Below are positions 9,407 to 17,550 of a stretch of DNA of 64,000 bases, in pieces (position 1 is the stretch's first letter; each line of letters begins with the position of its first letter). This stretch comes from Larkinella knui (GTDB taxonomy: Bacteria; Bacteroidota; Bacteroidia; Cytophagales; Spirosomataceae). A program made the translations under genes and the position numbers. The notes below the pieces were generated by a model. The model made no database searches. It worked only from the letters and a program-made list of their open reading frames with translations, and had not been told where the DNA came from. The stretch spans positions 682,001 through 746,000 of the forward strand of contig NZ_RQJP01000001.1 of NCBI RefSeq assembly GCF_003858645.1. Reading direction: 5' to 3'.

Positions 9407-9541
9407 CTACGGCCATAAGTCCTCGTCGATTTCATCCCAAGTGATGTCCGATTCGTCATTATCGTAGAAATCGAAACGGGAAAAGCCGAGCAGAACCAGG
9501 GTAAACAAGACGGTGGTCAGGGAAATAAAAAGGGTTTTCAT
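9407..9541 (-). CDS. Small membrane peptide, 44 residues
   Basis: From ATG at 9541 the product has one hydrophobic helix (residues 3-19) followed by a very acidic tail (DFYDNDESDITWDEIDEDL). It lies 24 bases upstream of the TonB receptor start on the same strand. No family was recognised. The position in a compact gene row supports it being real; the longer open frame in the same phase is less likely because it overlaps the next upstream gene. Confidence 0.5.
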   Translation of the reverse strand: MKTLFISLTTVLFTLVLLGFSRFDFYDNDESDITWDEIDEDLWP

Positions 9542-9569
9542 GGGCACTACTGAAATGGATAGAATTGGC

Positions 9570-9803
9570 TTAGAGTTGTACGATCTGAATGTCGGGAAGG
9601 GGCCGGTTGGGCCGTGTTGGGTAAATTGACGGGGGAGCCGGGGCCGACTCATCGCATTCCTGGATGGTCAAGGTCGGCGGTTGATCGCCCGAAAGAAACG
9701 TCTCGAAGGGCTTGTTGCAGGCGAATAAAAAACCGGGCAACCGGAGCAAAGCCAGAATGCCGATGACCGTTAAGTAAGCGGTTGCTAAAGTGATTCGTTT
9801 CAC
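9570..9803 (-). CDS. Small proline-rich exported or membrane protein
   Basis: The 77-residue product starts MKRITLATAYLTVIGILALL, a signal or anchor helix, followed by a short Pro-rich segment (PTRPNRPLPDIQ). It is first in the minus-strand row ahead of the 44-residue peptide and the TonB receptor. The function is unknown. It may act at the envelope with the receptor, which is inferred only from gene order. Confidence 0.55.
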   Translation of the reverse strand: MKRITLATAYLTVIGILALLRLPGFLFACNKPFETFLSGDQPPTLTIQECDESAPAPPSIYPTRPNRPLPDIQIVQL

Positions 9804-9877
9804 AGCGTAAGAAGAGTACCTTTATGGTGTGTATCAGAAAATTAACGGTACAAATGTCCTGCTTTCGTCGATCCGAA

Positions 9878-9922
9878 AAATCACCGAAATCCGTGATTTC
9901 CTGTCACTGAAATCCGTGATTT
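9878..9922. promoter_or_regulatory. Tandem palindromic operator-like repeats
   Basis: TCACCGAAATCCGTGATTT (9881-9899) is followed 23 bases later by TCACTGAAATCCGTGATTT (9904-9922), with one mismatch. Each unit has inverted ends (TCAC/GTGA, extended to AAATCAC/GTGATTT in the first), as expected for a dimeric regulator. They lie between the divergent TonB-receptor row and the histidine kinase gene. Confidence 0.6.
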
Positions 9923-9983
9923 TGCTTTCAGATGGGTGCTTGCAGGTCGAGATAAAAGCCGTGGTGACCGTTCAGCGTATTGT

Positions 9984-12089
9984 ATGAAATTGTTTCAACA
10001 CCTGGTGTTATTTATGGGCTTGCTTGGCGTAAGTTTTGCGCTTCAGGCCCAGCGTTATGAAACGCCACCGTTCAACTTTGACCGAAATACGGATCAGCCA
10101 TACGTAGACAGTCTGTTGCGGGTTACCCGAATCCGGTTGCTCGAACTCGACGGGTTGCGGCCGACACCGACTGTCGATACCGCCCGCATGGAATACCAGT
10201 ATTTCCTTGCTCATGTGCAGTATAGCGGTATTACGTACCGCGACAGTGCGTTGTTTCTGGCCAATCAGCTCATTCGGTATGCGGAGCGAAAAAAGAATCT
10301 GAAGTATCAGATCAAGGCGCTTTTGCTGGTCGAACGTTATTACCGTGCCCACAAGACGAATTACCCGCAGGCACTCCGGCTGAATTACCGCATTCTATCG
10401 CTGGTCGAAATGAATCCCCGGCTCTATGGTTCGTATGTATGGCGGATCTACCGGAATATGGGCCAGATCAATTGCTGGATCGGGGAGTATGACGAGGCCG
10501 TGGCCTATTTACAAAAGAGCATCGCGGAGTTTGGCAAAGAAAACCGAAACGACCCTACGAACCTGGCGGATTTGCACCAGTTTCTGGCCGATGCCTACAA
10601 ACGGCAGGGACACCTGGACAAAGCCGAGTCGCACTATTTGCTGGCGTGGGACCTGCTGAATCAGAACGGTTCCTGGATCTCGAACAAAGCGTACCTGACC
10701 AACGAAATCGGGCGGTTATACAGCAGCTTGCGGAAAACCGATCAGGCGGTTTGGTACCTGAAACAGTCGGTGGCGTATTGGGACCAGCTCAAATCTCCCC
10801 TGCCGCAGTCGGACGCCCTGGCCGATCTGGCGGAGGCCTATTTCGATCAGGGCCAGTATGCCGAAGCCATTACGACGGCGAAGGCGGCTTTGGCCAAAAA
10901 TCAGAAGGTACATTCCACCATGCTGACGGCGTATGGCGTGCTGGTCAAAACCTATGAACACCAGCAGGACTGGAAAAACGCGTTTGCGTATCAGCGGCTC
11001 TATAATGACAAAAAGGAAGAGCAACACCAGGCGATCAATCCGACTGAAAGCATTCACATGAAAGCCAAACTGGCCAGCGACTGGCTGGAATCCATGTATT
11101 TGCAGGAGCAACTGGCGCAAAATCAGCGGTATGAAATGTTAGCCAAACAGGCGGAGATTGATCGGCTCCAAAATGCGTACAAGACGAACGAACTACTCGG
11201 TCTGGCCCGAACCAATACGCTGAAACTCCAGCTGGAAACGCAGCAACTGAAAAACGTGGCGGCTCAGAAACAGGCCCGGCAGCAGGCCACCATCAAGCAG
11301 TTGCACATTGAACGGTTACGGCTCGGTTTGGCCGCACAGAAAGGGTTGCGCAATCAGTTGTTTGCCGGGATCGCCATCATCAGTTTGCTGGGGATTTTGC
11401 TGTTGTATTATAGCCTGCGGCTACGCCGGACCAATCAGGCCTTATTGACTAAAAACCGGGAAATCGAAATCGCACTGATCAGGGGGCAGACCATCGAGCG
11501 GAAACGCGTTGCCACCGAACTTCATGATCGGGTGAGTAGTTTGCTGGGTGCGACCAAAATGACTTTCCAGACCATCGATTCCGAGATGCTAACCCCCCGG
11601 AATAAGAAATTATACGAAAACAGCCTGAATCTGCTCAATGATGCCGTTGCGCAGGTTCATCAACTTTCCCGCAACCTCATTCCCGAGCAGTTGCTCCAGC
11701 AGGATCTGGTGGTGTCGCTCAAAAATCTGGTCAGCAAACTGAATCTGGTGGGTAAAACCGTGTTTTCACTGGCGCTGGAACCCGCGGAGAATTTTCCGCT
11801 CACGCAGGAAGCAAAGTTCAATCTGTACGTTATCTGCCTGGAGTTATGCACCAACATTCTTCGGCATGCGCGGGCACGAACGGCCACCATCGAACTGGTT
11901 CAGCACGACGACTGCCTGGTTTTGCAACTGTACGATGACGGTATTGGCCTGATTCATTCGACGGAAGTTGGCATGGGATTGCACAACATCCGGGAGCGGG
12001 CCGAAACCATCGGGGCGCAGTTCTGGATGGAATCAGGAGAATCGAATGGAACCAAAGCCAGCATTACGCTGCCGCTTACTTTTTCATAA
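9984..12089 (+). CDS. TPR-containing sensor histidine kinase (HisKA_3, NarL-type)
   Basis: The product from ATG 9984 is 701 residues: signal peptide (1-23, MKLFQHLVLFMGLLGVSFAL), a periplasmic helical TPR region to about residue 380, coiled coil, one transmembrane helix (about 457-478), then a HisKA_3 dimerisation domain with ELHDR (about residue 512) and an HATPase domain (DDGIGL near 650, GMGLHNIRERAETIGA). It should phosphorylate a LuxR/NarL-type response regulator, and one lies convergently next door with a 14-bp overlap. An upstream frame extension to 9936 exists, but the start with a signal peptide is preferred. Confidence 0.9.
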   Translation: MKLFQHLVLFMGLLGVSFALQAQRYETPPFNFDRNTDQPYVDSLLRVTRIRLLELDGLRPTPTVDTARMEYQYFLAHVQYSGITYRDSALFLANQLIRYAERKKNLKYQIKALLLVERYYRAHKTNYPQALRLNYRILSLVEMNPRLYGSYVWRIYRNMGQINCWIGEYDEAVAYLQKSIAEFGKENRNDPTNLADLHQFLADAYKRQGHLDKAESHYLLAWDLLNQNGSWISNKAYLTNEIGRLYSSLRKTDQAVWYLKQSVAYWDQLKSPLPQSDALADLAEAYFDQGQYAEAITTAKAALAKNQKVHSTMLTAYGVLVKTYEHQQDWKNAFAYQRLYNDKKEEQHQAINPTESIHMKAKLASDWLESMYLQEQLAQNQRYEMLAKQAEIDRLQNAYKTNELLGLARTNTLKLQLETQQLKNVAAQKQARQQATIKQLHIERLRLGLAAQKGLRNQLFAGIAIISLLGILLLYYSLRLRRTNQALLTKNREIEIALIRGQTIERKRVATELHDRVSSLLGATKMTFQTIDSEMLTPRNKKLYENSLNLLNDAVAQVHQLSRNLIPEQLLQQDLVVSLKNLVSKLNLVGKTVFSLALEPAENFPLTQEAKFNLYVICLELCTNILRHARARTATIELVQHDDCLVLQLYDDGIGLIHSTEVGMGLHNIRERAETIGAQFWMESGESNGTKASITLPLTFS

Positions 12090-12702
12090 AACCCCGTTTT
12101 AGCAGGTATTTCATTAGTCCCAGTGCCGTCGTTACGCCCAGTTTTTGATAGATCCGTTTGCGGTGTGTTTCAACGGTATTGAACGAAATGAACAGGCGGT
12201 TGGCAATTTCCATACTGGATAATTCATCCACAATCAGGCGGGCAATTTGCGTTTCACGATCGGTCAGGGGATTGCTGGCGGGGGGAACCAACACGGTTTC
12301 GTCCACCGAAAAAACCCGGCTATCGATGTGCCGGCGACCCGCAGCAACGGCCAGAATGGCGTCGAAGAGTTCGGCTTTGTCGGCGGTTTTGGTTACATAC
12401 CCATTGGCACCCGCCTGCATCACCTGCCGCACCAGCAGCGGGTCTGTCGAGCCAGACAACACCAGAATGGAAAGAGTAGGGTAGCGGGCTTTCAGGATGG
12501 GAATCAACTCGGTTGCGTTGATGGTTGGCATCAGCAGGTCCGTAATCAGCACGTCGATGGGTTCTTGGTCCAGAATAGCCAGCAAAGAAGGTTGGTCAAA
12601 AGCGATACCGATCACCCGGAAGCGGTCCGAAGTGGCCAGCAAATTGGCAAAGCTTTCCAGCACAACCTGATGGTCGTCCAAAAGAGCAATGTTGTAGGGC
12701 AT
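12076..12702 (-). CDS. NarL/FixJ-family response regulator
   Basis: The 208-residue protein has a receiver domain (residues 3-120) with the acidic pair LLDDHQ and phospho-acceptor Asp 55 in LITDLLMP, and a C-terminal LuxR-type HTH (LTDRETQIARLIVDELSSMEIANRLFIS at about 147-175, then NTVETHRKRIYQKL). It is convergent with the TPR kinase, overlapping it by 14 bp, so the pair probably forms one phosphorelay despite separate promoters. Start at MPYNIALLDD is the family standard; an ATG one codon upstream is equally possible. The tandem palindromes at 9878-9922 are a possible target. Confidence 0.9.
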   Translation of the reverse strand: MPYNIALLDDHQVVLESFANLLATSDRFRVIGIAFDQPSLLAILDQEPIDVLITDLLMPTINATELIPILKARYPTLSILVLSGSTDPLLVRQVMQAGANGYVTKTADKAELFDAILAVAAGRRHIDSRVFSVDETVLVPPASNPLTDRETQIARLIVDELSSMEIANRLFISFNTVETHRKRIYQKLGVTTALGLMKYLLKRGFMKK

Positions 12703-12854
12703 CATCAAGGCAAGGTCGGTTATTAAACCCTGCAATAGTCGACTTTTCCTCCGAAACGGCAGCTATTATTTGATTAAACGGCAGATTGCCAGGGCGGTAT
12801 TGATTAAAAGGAGGAGCGGTTTCGGAAAAGGCGGTTTTCCGTGAAAGTAAAGAA

Positions 12855-12886
12855 AACGACGGCCCACCGTTTGGCAGGCCGTCGTT
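12855..12886 (-). terminator. Hairpin downstream of the cytochrome c gene
   Basis: AACGACGGCC at 12855-12864 pairs with GGCCGTCGTT at 12877-12886 (10-bp stem, 12-base loop). It begins 5 bases after the stop of the minus-strand cytochrome gene and is followed on that strand by TTTTC TTTAC, which fits an intrinsic terminator. Confidence 0.6.
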
Positions 12887-12890
12887 CGAT

Positions 12891-13895
12891 TTATCGACTT
12901 GCTACAGTTTTCTCCCGGGGTGTAAATTTAACAACGGCATTCTTCACCGGTTTGATGGTTTGCAGGTAAGTAAAAATAGCGCCTAAATCCTGTTCACTCA
13001 TTCCGGCATACATCATCCACGGCATGATGGTATTGAATTCGGGGAATTCGCCACTGGCCGGATGTTTAAAATCCTTCTGTTCGGCGGCTTTAAAACGGGC
13101 AATAAAAGCCTGTTTCGTCCAGGAGCCGATACCGGTTTCCGGGTCAGACGTCAAATTCAGCGCCCGAACCGTACCCGATGGCATGGCAAACTCGCGGCCA
13201 CCGGCAAACTCCATTCCCGGCAGGTGTTGACCTTTGTCATCCACCGGCGTGTGGCACTCGCCACAACTGGCGAAAGTCGTTAAATACTTCCCATACGCGA
13301 GCGAATCAGCCGGATCGGGACGTTTCATACCGGTCGTCTTCGTCGGGATGGTGTTGATGATCAAATTCATCGGAAAATCGGATTCCGGAGCGGGAATCGA
13401 CTTATTCTCTAGGGGTTTGAGTGTTCGCACGTACGAAATAATCGCTTTGATATCTTCCGGATCGACCTGGCCATAATTCAGGTAAGGCATAACGGGAAAC
13501 AACGGATGGCCGTCTTTGCTAACACCCGTGGTAACGGCGCGAAAGATTTCGCCGTCACTCCAGTCGCTCAGGTGGGCCGGGGTGATGTTCCGGGCGTAGT
13601 AACTTCCCGGAAAGCCCATGTCGCGGGTGAAGGGTTCGCCCCCTTTCCCTTCGGTGCCAGCAATGACCGGTCCGCTGGGAATCGCCCAGTTGCGCTCCGA
13701 GTGGCAATCGATGCAAACCGCAACGTGGTTAGCCAGGTACTTTCCGCGCGCGATTTGCGCTGAGTCGGCCTGAATCGTCAGCTCCGGTGCCGGGCCAACA
13801 TTGGGGAGGGCGAGTTTGAGGTAAGCGACGCCACCGGAGGCCAGAAGAACAATCACACCGAGAACGATCAACAGAATTCGTAGTCCTTTTTTCAT
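12891..13895 (-). CDS. Membrane-anchored di-heme cytochrome c
   Basis: The 334-residue protein has an N-terminal membrane helix (7-25) and two c-type haem motifs, CIDCH (61-65) and CGECH (about 212-216). Each sits in a cytochrome-c fold with downstream Met candidates (for example MPYLNYGQ and IMPWMMYAG). This two-domain layout is common for electron-transfer subunits of periplasmic dehydrogenases or for small electron carriers. No dehydrogenase is adjacent, so the redox partner is unknown. It is a single-gene unit with its own terminator, upstream of the ahpC/ahpD operon's end. Confidence 0.88.
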   Translation of the reverse strand: MKKGLRILLIVLGVIVLLASGGVAYLKLALPNVGPAPELTIQADSAQIARGKYLANHVAVCIDCHSERNWAIPSGPVIAGTEGKGGEPFTRDMGFPGSYYARNITPAHLSDWSDGEIFRAVTTGVSKDGHPLFPVMPYLNYGQVDPEDIKAIISYVRTLKPLENKSIPAPESDFPMNLIINTIPTKTTGMKRPDPADSLAYGKYLTTFASCGECHTPVDDKGQHLPGMEFAGGREFAMPSGTVRALNLTSDPETGIGSWTKQAFIARFKAAEQKDFKHPASGEFPEFNTIMPWMMYAGMSEQDLGAIFTYLQTIKPVKNAVVKFTPREKTVASR

Positions 13896-14000
13896 GGTTT
13901 AGTTGTAAGGAAGGAATAGGTATTTTTACCCGTAAACCTATCGAAAATCTGGTAAAAATGAACGCATATGGTTCCTTGTTTTATTTTTTGGTAACAAAAA

Positions 14001-14031
14001 AGACCCGCAGGCTTTCAAAGCCTGCGGGTCT
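14001..14031 (-). terminator. Long hairpin at the 3' end of the ahpC-ahpD operon
   Basis: AGACCCGCAGGCTTT and AAAGCCTGCGGGTCT form a perfect 15-bp stem around a single C at 14001-14031. On the minus strand it is followed by TTTTTTGTTACC, a U-rich tract, so it fits an intrinsic terminator 24 bases past the ahpD stop. Confidence 0.75.
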
Positions 14032-14055
14032 GTCGATGAAGTGTACTAGGTTGCC

Positions 14056-14646
14056 TTATAAAATGGTAATCAGTCCTTTAACAACGGAGCCCAGACGAAT
14101 GGCGTCAAATACCCGGGCTTCGCTGGCACCGTGTTTCAGAACGCTTTCTTCGTGCGAACGAACGCACAGTTCACAGCCGTTGACGGCCGAAACAACGAGG
14201 CTCACCAACTCGAAAAACTCTTTCCCCAATACCGGATTCATCATGATGCTCATCCGAATACCGGGTTGTGTCTGGGTGTAATAATCTTTTCCGGTAAAAT
14301 GCCGAAACCGGTAAAAGACGTTGTTCGTGCTCAAGAGCGACGTACAGGCGAGTGTTTCGGCAATTTCGGCATCGGTTGCGCCTTCCTGACGGGCAAAGTT
14401 GGAAAAGCTATCGATCAGCGGCTGGTATTTTTCGTTTACCGCCACCGATAAAGCCAGCAGACGGGCTTCTTTCTTCGTGAGGTGCTGGCTGCTGTTCAGA
14501 ACGTTACCCACGTTGATTTTCAAGTCGCGGAGGTAACGATGATCAACCTGCCCCAACGTGTCCAGTGTTGGGTAGCTGGCCGACGTGTCCAATCCCAGAT
14601 TGGTCAGCAGCGATACGATGGTTTCGTTTTGAGTCGAAGTGGTCAT
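14056..14646 (-). CDS. ahpD: AhpD-like carboxymuconolactone-decarboxylase family protein
   Basis: The 196-residue, all-helical protein carries the AhpD active-site pattern: CELCVRSHEES with Cys 158, Cys 161 and the proton-relay His. In Mycobacterium AhpD, these residues reduce the peroxiredoxin AhpC. The gene lies 20 bases downstream of ahpC on the same strand, so a thiol relay from AhpD to AhpC is likely here too, in place of AhpF, which is absent. ATG 14646 (MTTSTQNETIVS) is preferred; the longer frame would overlap ahpC. Confidence 0.85.
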   Translation of the reverse strand: MTTSTQNETIVSLLTNLGLDTSASYPTLDTLGQVDHRYLRDLKINVGNVLNSSQHLTKKEARLLALSVAVNEKYQPLIDSFSNFARQEGATDAEIAETLACTSLLSTNNVFYRFRHFTGKDYYTQTQPGIRMSIMMNPVLGKEFFELVSLVVSAVNGCELCVRSHEESVLKHGASEARVFDAIRLGSVVKGLITIL

Positions 14647-14666
14647 TCCTTCATTCAAAATTAAAA

Positions 14667-15221
14667 TTAAGCACTCAGAGTTTCTTCGCCTTTCACCCAG
14701 TTGCAGGGGCAAAGTTCGTCGGTTTGGAGGGCATCCAGTACGCGGATTACTTCGTTCACGTTCCGGCCGACCGCCAGGTCGTTGACGGATACCCAGCGAA
14801 CAATGCCTTGTGGATCAACGATGTACGTTACCCGGTAGGCAATTTTCTCGTTGGCTTCCAGGATACCCAGTTCTTCGGCCAGTGATTTTGATGTATCGGC
14901 CAGCATCGGGAATTTCAGTCCACGCAGATCATCGTGGTTTTTACGCCAGGCCAAGTGAACAAACTCGCTGTCGGTTGAAGCACCGATCAAAATGGTGTCA
15001 CGGTCGGTAAAGTCGTCGTACTTACTGTTGAATTCGGCGATTTCGGTCGGACAAACGAACGTGAAATCTTTCGGCCACCAGAACATCACCAGCCACTTGC
15101 CGGCATTTTTGTGATCGTCGGAAGAAATCTCGTAAAATTCATTGCCTTTTTCCAAAGAGACTACGGCTAGTTTTTTGAAATCCGGGAAAACGGAACCAAC
15201 AGATATAATTTGATTTTTCAT
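14667..15221 (-). CDS. ahpC: Peroxiredoxin AhpC
   Basis: This 184-residue cytoplasmic thioredoxin-fold enzyme reduces H2O2 and organic hydroperoxides. The peroxidatic cysteine lies in DFTFVCPTEI (Cys 57). A CxC pair near the C-terminus (DELCPCNW, Cys 171/173) supplies the resolving thiol, as in the AhpC group that partners AhpD. Start at 15221 (MKNQIISVGSVFPDF) gives the standard N-terminus. First gene of the ahpC-ahpD pair; control by the OxyR homologue at 2941-3876 is expected from the family but no binding site was identified with confidence. Confidence 0.92.
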   Translation of the reverse strand: MKNQIISVGSVFPDFKKLAVVSLEKGNEFYEISSDDHKNAGKWLVMFWWPKDFTFVCPTEIAEFNSKYDDFTDRDTILIGASTDSEFVHLAWRKNHDDLRGLKFPMLADTSKSLAEELGILEANEKIAYRVTYIVDPQGIVRWVSVNDLAVGRNVNEVIRVLDALQTDELCPCNWVKGEETLSA

Positions 15222-15769
15222 GGATGGAAATGATTTGTACAGGTTGTAGTGTCTAATTTCTGTACAAAAATGCAAAAAAACGCAATAGGATGTAAATTCG
15301 ATTTATTGATGAGGTATAGATAAAACCAATGCGGTTTTTAACTCCTTAAGGGCCAACAGGTATTTTTACGAAAAAGTGGAATAAGTAAATTTAATATATT
15401 TATTTCTATAAAGCTGTAATAGGGTAATTCCACCGAAAGGGGCATAATTCAATATTTGAAGGATCGGGAAGGGCGAATGGGCCTAACTAATGGCAAGTTC
15501 ATCAGCGTATCCAGATCAAAGGTGGACTTCAACTGGGGAGGCTCCGAGAAATCATCTTCATGCCGACACTGCCGAAGTTTTCTGATACGTAAAGCAAATT
15601 GTAAAAGTTGATCGTATCAATACTACTCGCTCGACAGCCGGTGCGAAGGTCCCGAAACAATCGCAGCAGCGTACTGTGTATGATTTGAATTATCTGGATC
15701 CGCAGCCGAATTGACTTGTGGGTTTGGCAGAATCAGGGCATTGCTGGTCTGAGCGACTCCGCTGATACT
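15222..15769. other. Non-coding stretch upstream of ahpC
   Basis: The part next to ahpC is AT-rich and should hold its promoter; T-tracts of 6-7 bases are visible on the minus strand, but no clean TAnnTTTG. From about 15477 to 15611 a plus-strand frame encodes a 44-residue Cys-rich peptide (with CRHC) that matches nothing recognised. The rest looks like decayed coding DNA with no identifiable parent. Confidence 0.4.
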
Positions 15770-16015
15770 CTAAACCGTACCCCGATACCGGAAGATCAGC
15801 CGATCCGCGGTTTCCTCGACGAACTTAAAATTCAGATGACCGTCAAATCCACTGGTGGTAAAGGGAAAGCTGTATTCCTGCCACCCCTCTTTGTAGTCGG
15901 CACGGACCTCGTTATGAATGTGGAGTTGCAGCAATTGCAGGATTAAGGTGCTGGCAACCCGGCCAAAATCACCGGTGACAATGTTCTGATTCTGAATCGT
16001 AACGATTTTTTTCAT
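15770..16015 (-). CDS. Hypothetical 81-residue protein
   Basis: Starts MKKIVTIQNQNIVTGDFG and continues with an amphipathic helix (ASTLILQLLQLHIHNE) and a beta-rich C-terminal half ending RLIFRYRGTV. The amino-acid composition looks like a real small globular protein, but no family was recognised. It stands alone between non-coding stretches; it could be an orphan or a remnant of a longer gene. Confidence 0.4.
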   Translation of the reverse strand: MKKIVTIQNQNIVTGDFGRVASTLILQLLQLHIHNEVRADYKEGWQEYSFPFTTSGFDGHLNFKFVEETADRLIFRYRGTV

Positions 16016-16286
16016 GTACGGCGAGCTTTTCTAAACACCTAATCTACTGAAAACCATTCAGAAGATCAATCTCTAACCGCGCGACGTTCGTACGGAACGT
16101 CTGTGCTAATTTTGCGCAACGAGACACCGGGTAACTACGGATTGAAAACAGTATTAACCTTAATCAGGGAGATAAAAGCCCGGAAAACGTACGCTAATGG
16201 GCGTGGTTGTTTCAGGACCTTTAAAATAGTCGCAAACGGCCCTCTTATTGTCGGAAACACCCCTGACAGAAGAAATCCGTCCGGTT

Positions 16287-16294
16287 TACTTTTG
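16287..16294 (+). promoter_or_regulatory. Candidate -7 element (TACTTTTG)
   Basis: TACTTTTG matches TAnnTTTG and lies 23 bases before the ATG at 16318 (11 before the ATG at 16306). That spacing favours the downstream ATG as the start of the VOC protein. No -33 TTG was found at the usual distance. Confidence 0.4.
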
Positions 16295-16305
16295 CATAAA
16301 ACGGA

Positions 16306-16827
16306 ATGCCTGTCACTATGAAACCTGTCAATACTACCATCGCCGGACTTGAACTTGCCCAGATTGGCTGGGTAGTCCCGGACATTGACGCGGCTGTAAA
16401 ATTCCTTACGGACGCCTTGGCCATTAGTGGCTTTCCCCAACCGGAGCCTATCAGCGCTCAGGCTCTGAACATGACCTACTATGGACAGGTGGTGGCTGGT
16501 GAATGGCTAACTACACAGACGTATACCGGGGGTATTTTCATCGAACTCATCCAGCCCGTTTCCGGCCAAAGTATGTTCCATGATTACCTGGCCCGGTATC
16601 CGGCAGGCGGCACCCAGCACCTTGCCTTCCGGTTGCCGGTTGACGATTTTGACCGGGTGGCTAGCCAACTACGGGAAGAAGGGTATGAAATCATGAGCGA
16701 AGTTGACCACCCCATTGCCCGGATGGCCTTCTTCGATACCTACCAAACGATGGGCGTTGCCACCGAAATAATGGGCATTACACCGGAAGGATGGATAGCC
16801 ATCGAACAAATGAAAAAGACCGGTTGA
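16306..16827 (+). CDS. VOC (glyoxalase-fold) family protein
   Basis: The 173-residue protein (169 from the second ATG at 16318) has the paired beta-alpha-beta-beta-beta modules of the vicinal-oxygen-chelate superfamily. The first strand reads LAQIGWVVPDIDAAVKFL, where the usual first metal ligand His is Gln. The other ligand positions look present: GIFIELIQP (Glu), GTQHLAFRLP (His), TEIMGI (Glu). It resembles methylmalonyl-CoA epimerase or Glyoxalase_4 proteins, but the altered ligand makes the reaction uncertain. It is a single gene. Confidence 0.75.
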   Translation: MPVTMKPVNTTIAGLELAQIGWVVPDIDAAVKFLTDALAISGFPQPEPISAQALNMTYYGQVVAGEWLTTQTYTGGIFIELIQPVSGQSMFHDYLARYPAGGTQHLAFRLPVDDFDRVASQLREEGYEIMSEVDHPIARMAFFDTYQTMGVATEIMGITPEGWIAIEQMKKTG

Positions 16828-16945
16828 GAATGTTGGTTTATAAACGGAGGTTTGCTGAACAAGTTCATAATTAACTAGTTATATAACTATCTTCTCCGCC
16901 CCTGATTTTAAACTGACGGTCTAGCTATTCTAAACCATCAGCATT

Positions 16946-17197
16946 ATGTGGCTTTACTTGTCTCTAAGTTGTCCTCAAAAAGTAAAGTGTACCTTTATTT
17001 TTCACTCTGAAGATCTTGGGTATTTGATGGAATTGATCAATTACTTCATTTCTATTGATCGTCAGGTACTTTCAGTCCATCTAATAGACGAAGAAGGAAG
17101 GCGTACTGACTTGCCGCTAGGAGCCTTCGATGGTGTGCCCATCGGGTACAGTATGCAAGCTCTGCAAAGAGAGTATCAAAAAATATTAAGTCTATAA
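16946..17197 (+). CDS. Hypothetical 83-residue protein
   Basis: The product contains LMELINYFISIDRQVLSVHLIDEEGRRTDLPLGAFDG, a compact alpha/beta pattern, and ends with a helix. No named family was recognised. A terminator-like hairpin 67 bases after the stop supports transcription in this direction. MELINYFIS (ATG at 17029) is an alternative start giving 55 residues; the first 28 residues are less protein-like. Confidence 0.5.
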   Translation: MWLYLSLSCPQKVKCTFIFHSEDLGYLMELINYFISIDRQVLSVHLIDEEGRRTDLPLGAFDGVPIGYSMQALQREYQKILSL

Positions 17198-17263
17198 AAC
17201 GTGGAGTTAAATGCTTGGAAATGAGACCTATTCTGGATATCAAGGTTTATATTCTTCGGAATG

Positions 17264-17298
17264 TCCCAAATTCGGTAGTTGAAATTGGGAGGTTTTTT
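17264..17298 (+). terminator. Hairpin with T6 tract
   Basis: TCCCAAATTC at 17264-17273 pairs with GAAATTGGGA at 17281-17290 (one mismatch, 7-base loop), followed by GG and TTTTTT at 17293-17298. This is a good intrinsic terminator for the 83-residue gene. The remaining bases up to 17550 hold nothing else recognisable. Confidence 0.7.
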
Positions 17299-17550
17299 AG
17301 ACGGTATTGATTAGTGATCCTGCTTGAAATGAGTTATTTTTCTGTCACCCAAAGTTGTGATTGACAAAGCCCTGACGGGTATGTAAAAACCCGGAAGTAA
17401 TGGCCATCACTCTGGGGTATAAAAATTGTTGAAGAACAGTGAGTAACGATTCGCCATTCGTCACTTGCTAGTAGAAAACCGGGTTAACGAACAGTAAGAC
17501 CCGTTTGGAAGACAGACGCACAGATCATTGGCCCGTTATCAACCTACTTT

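Noticed and set aside
14001-14031. REP-like mobile palindrome
   Set aside because: The U-rich flank and position right after the ahpD stop are better explained by an intrinsic terminator.
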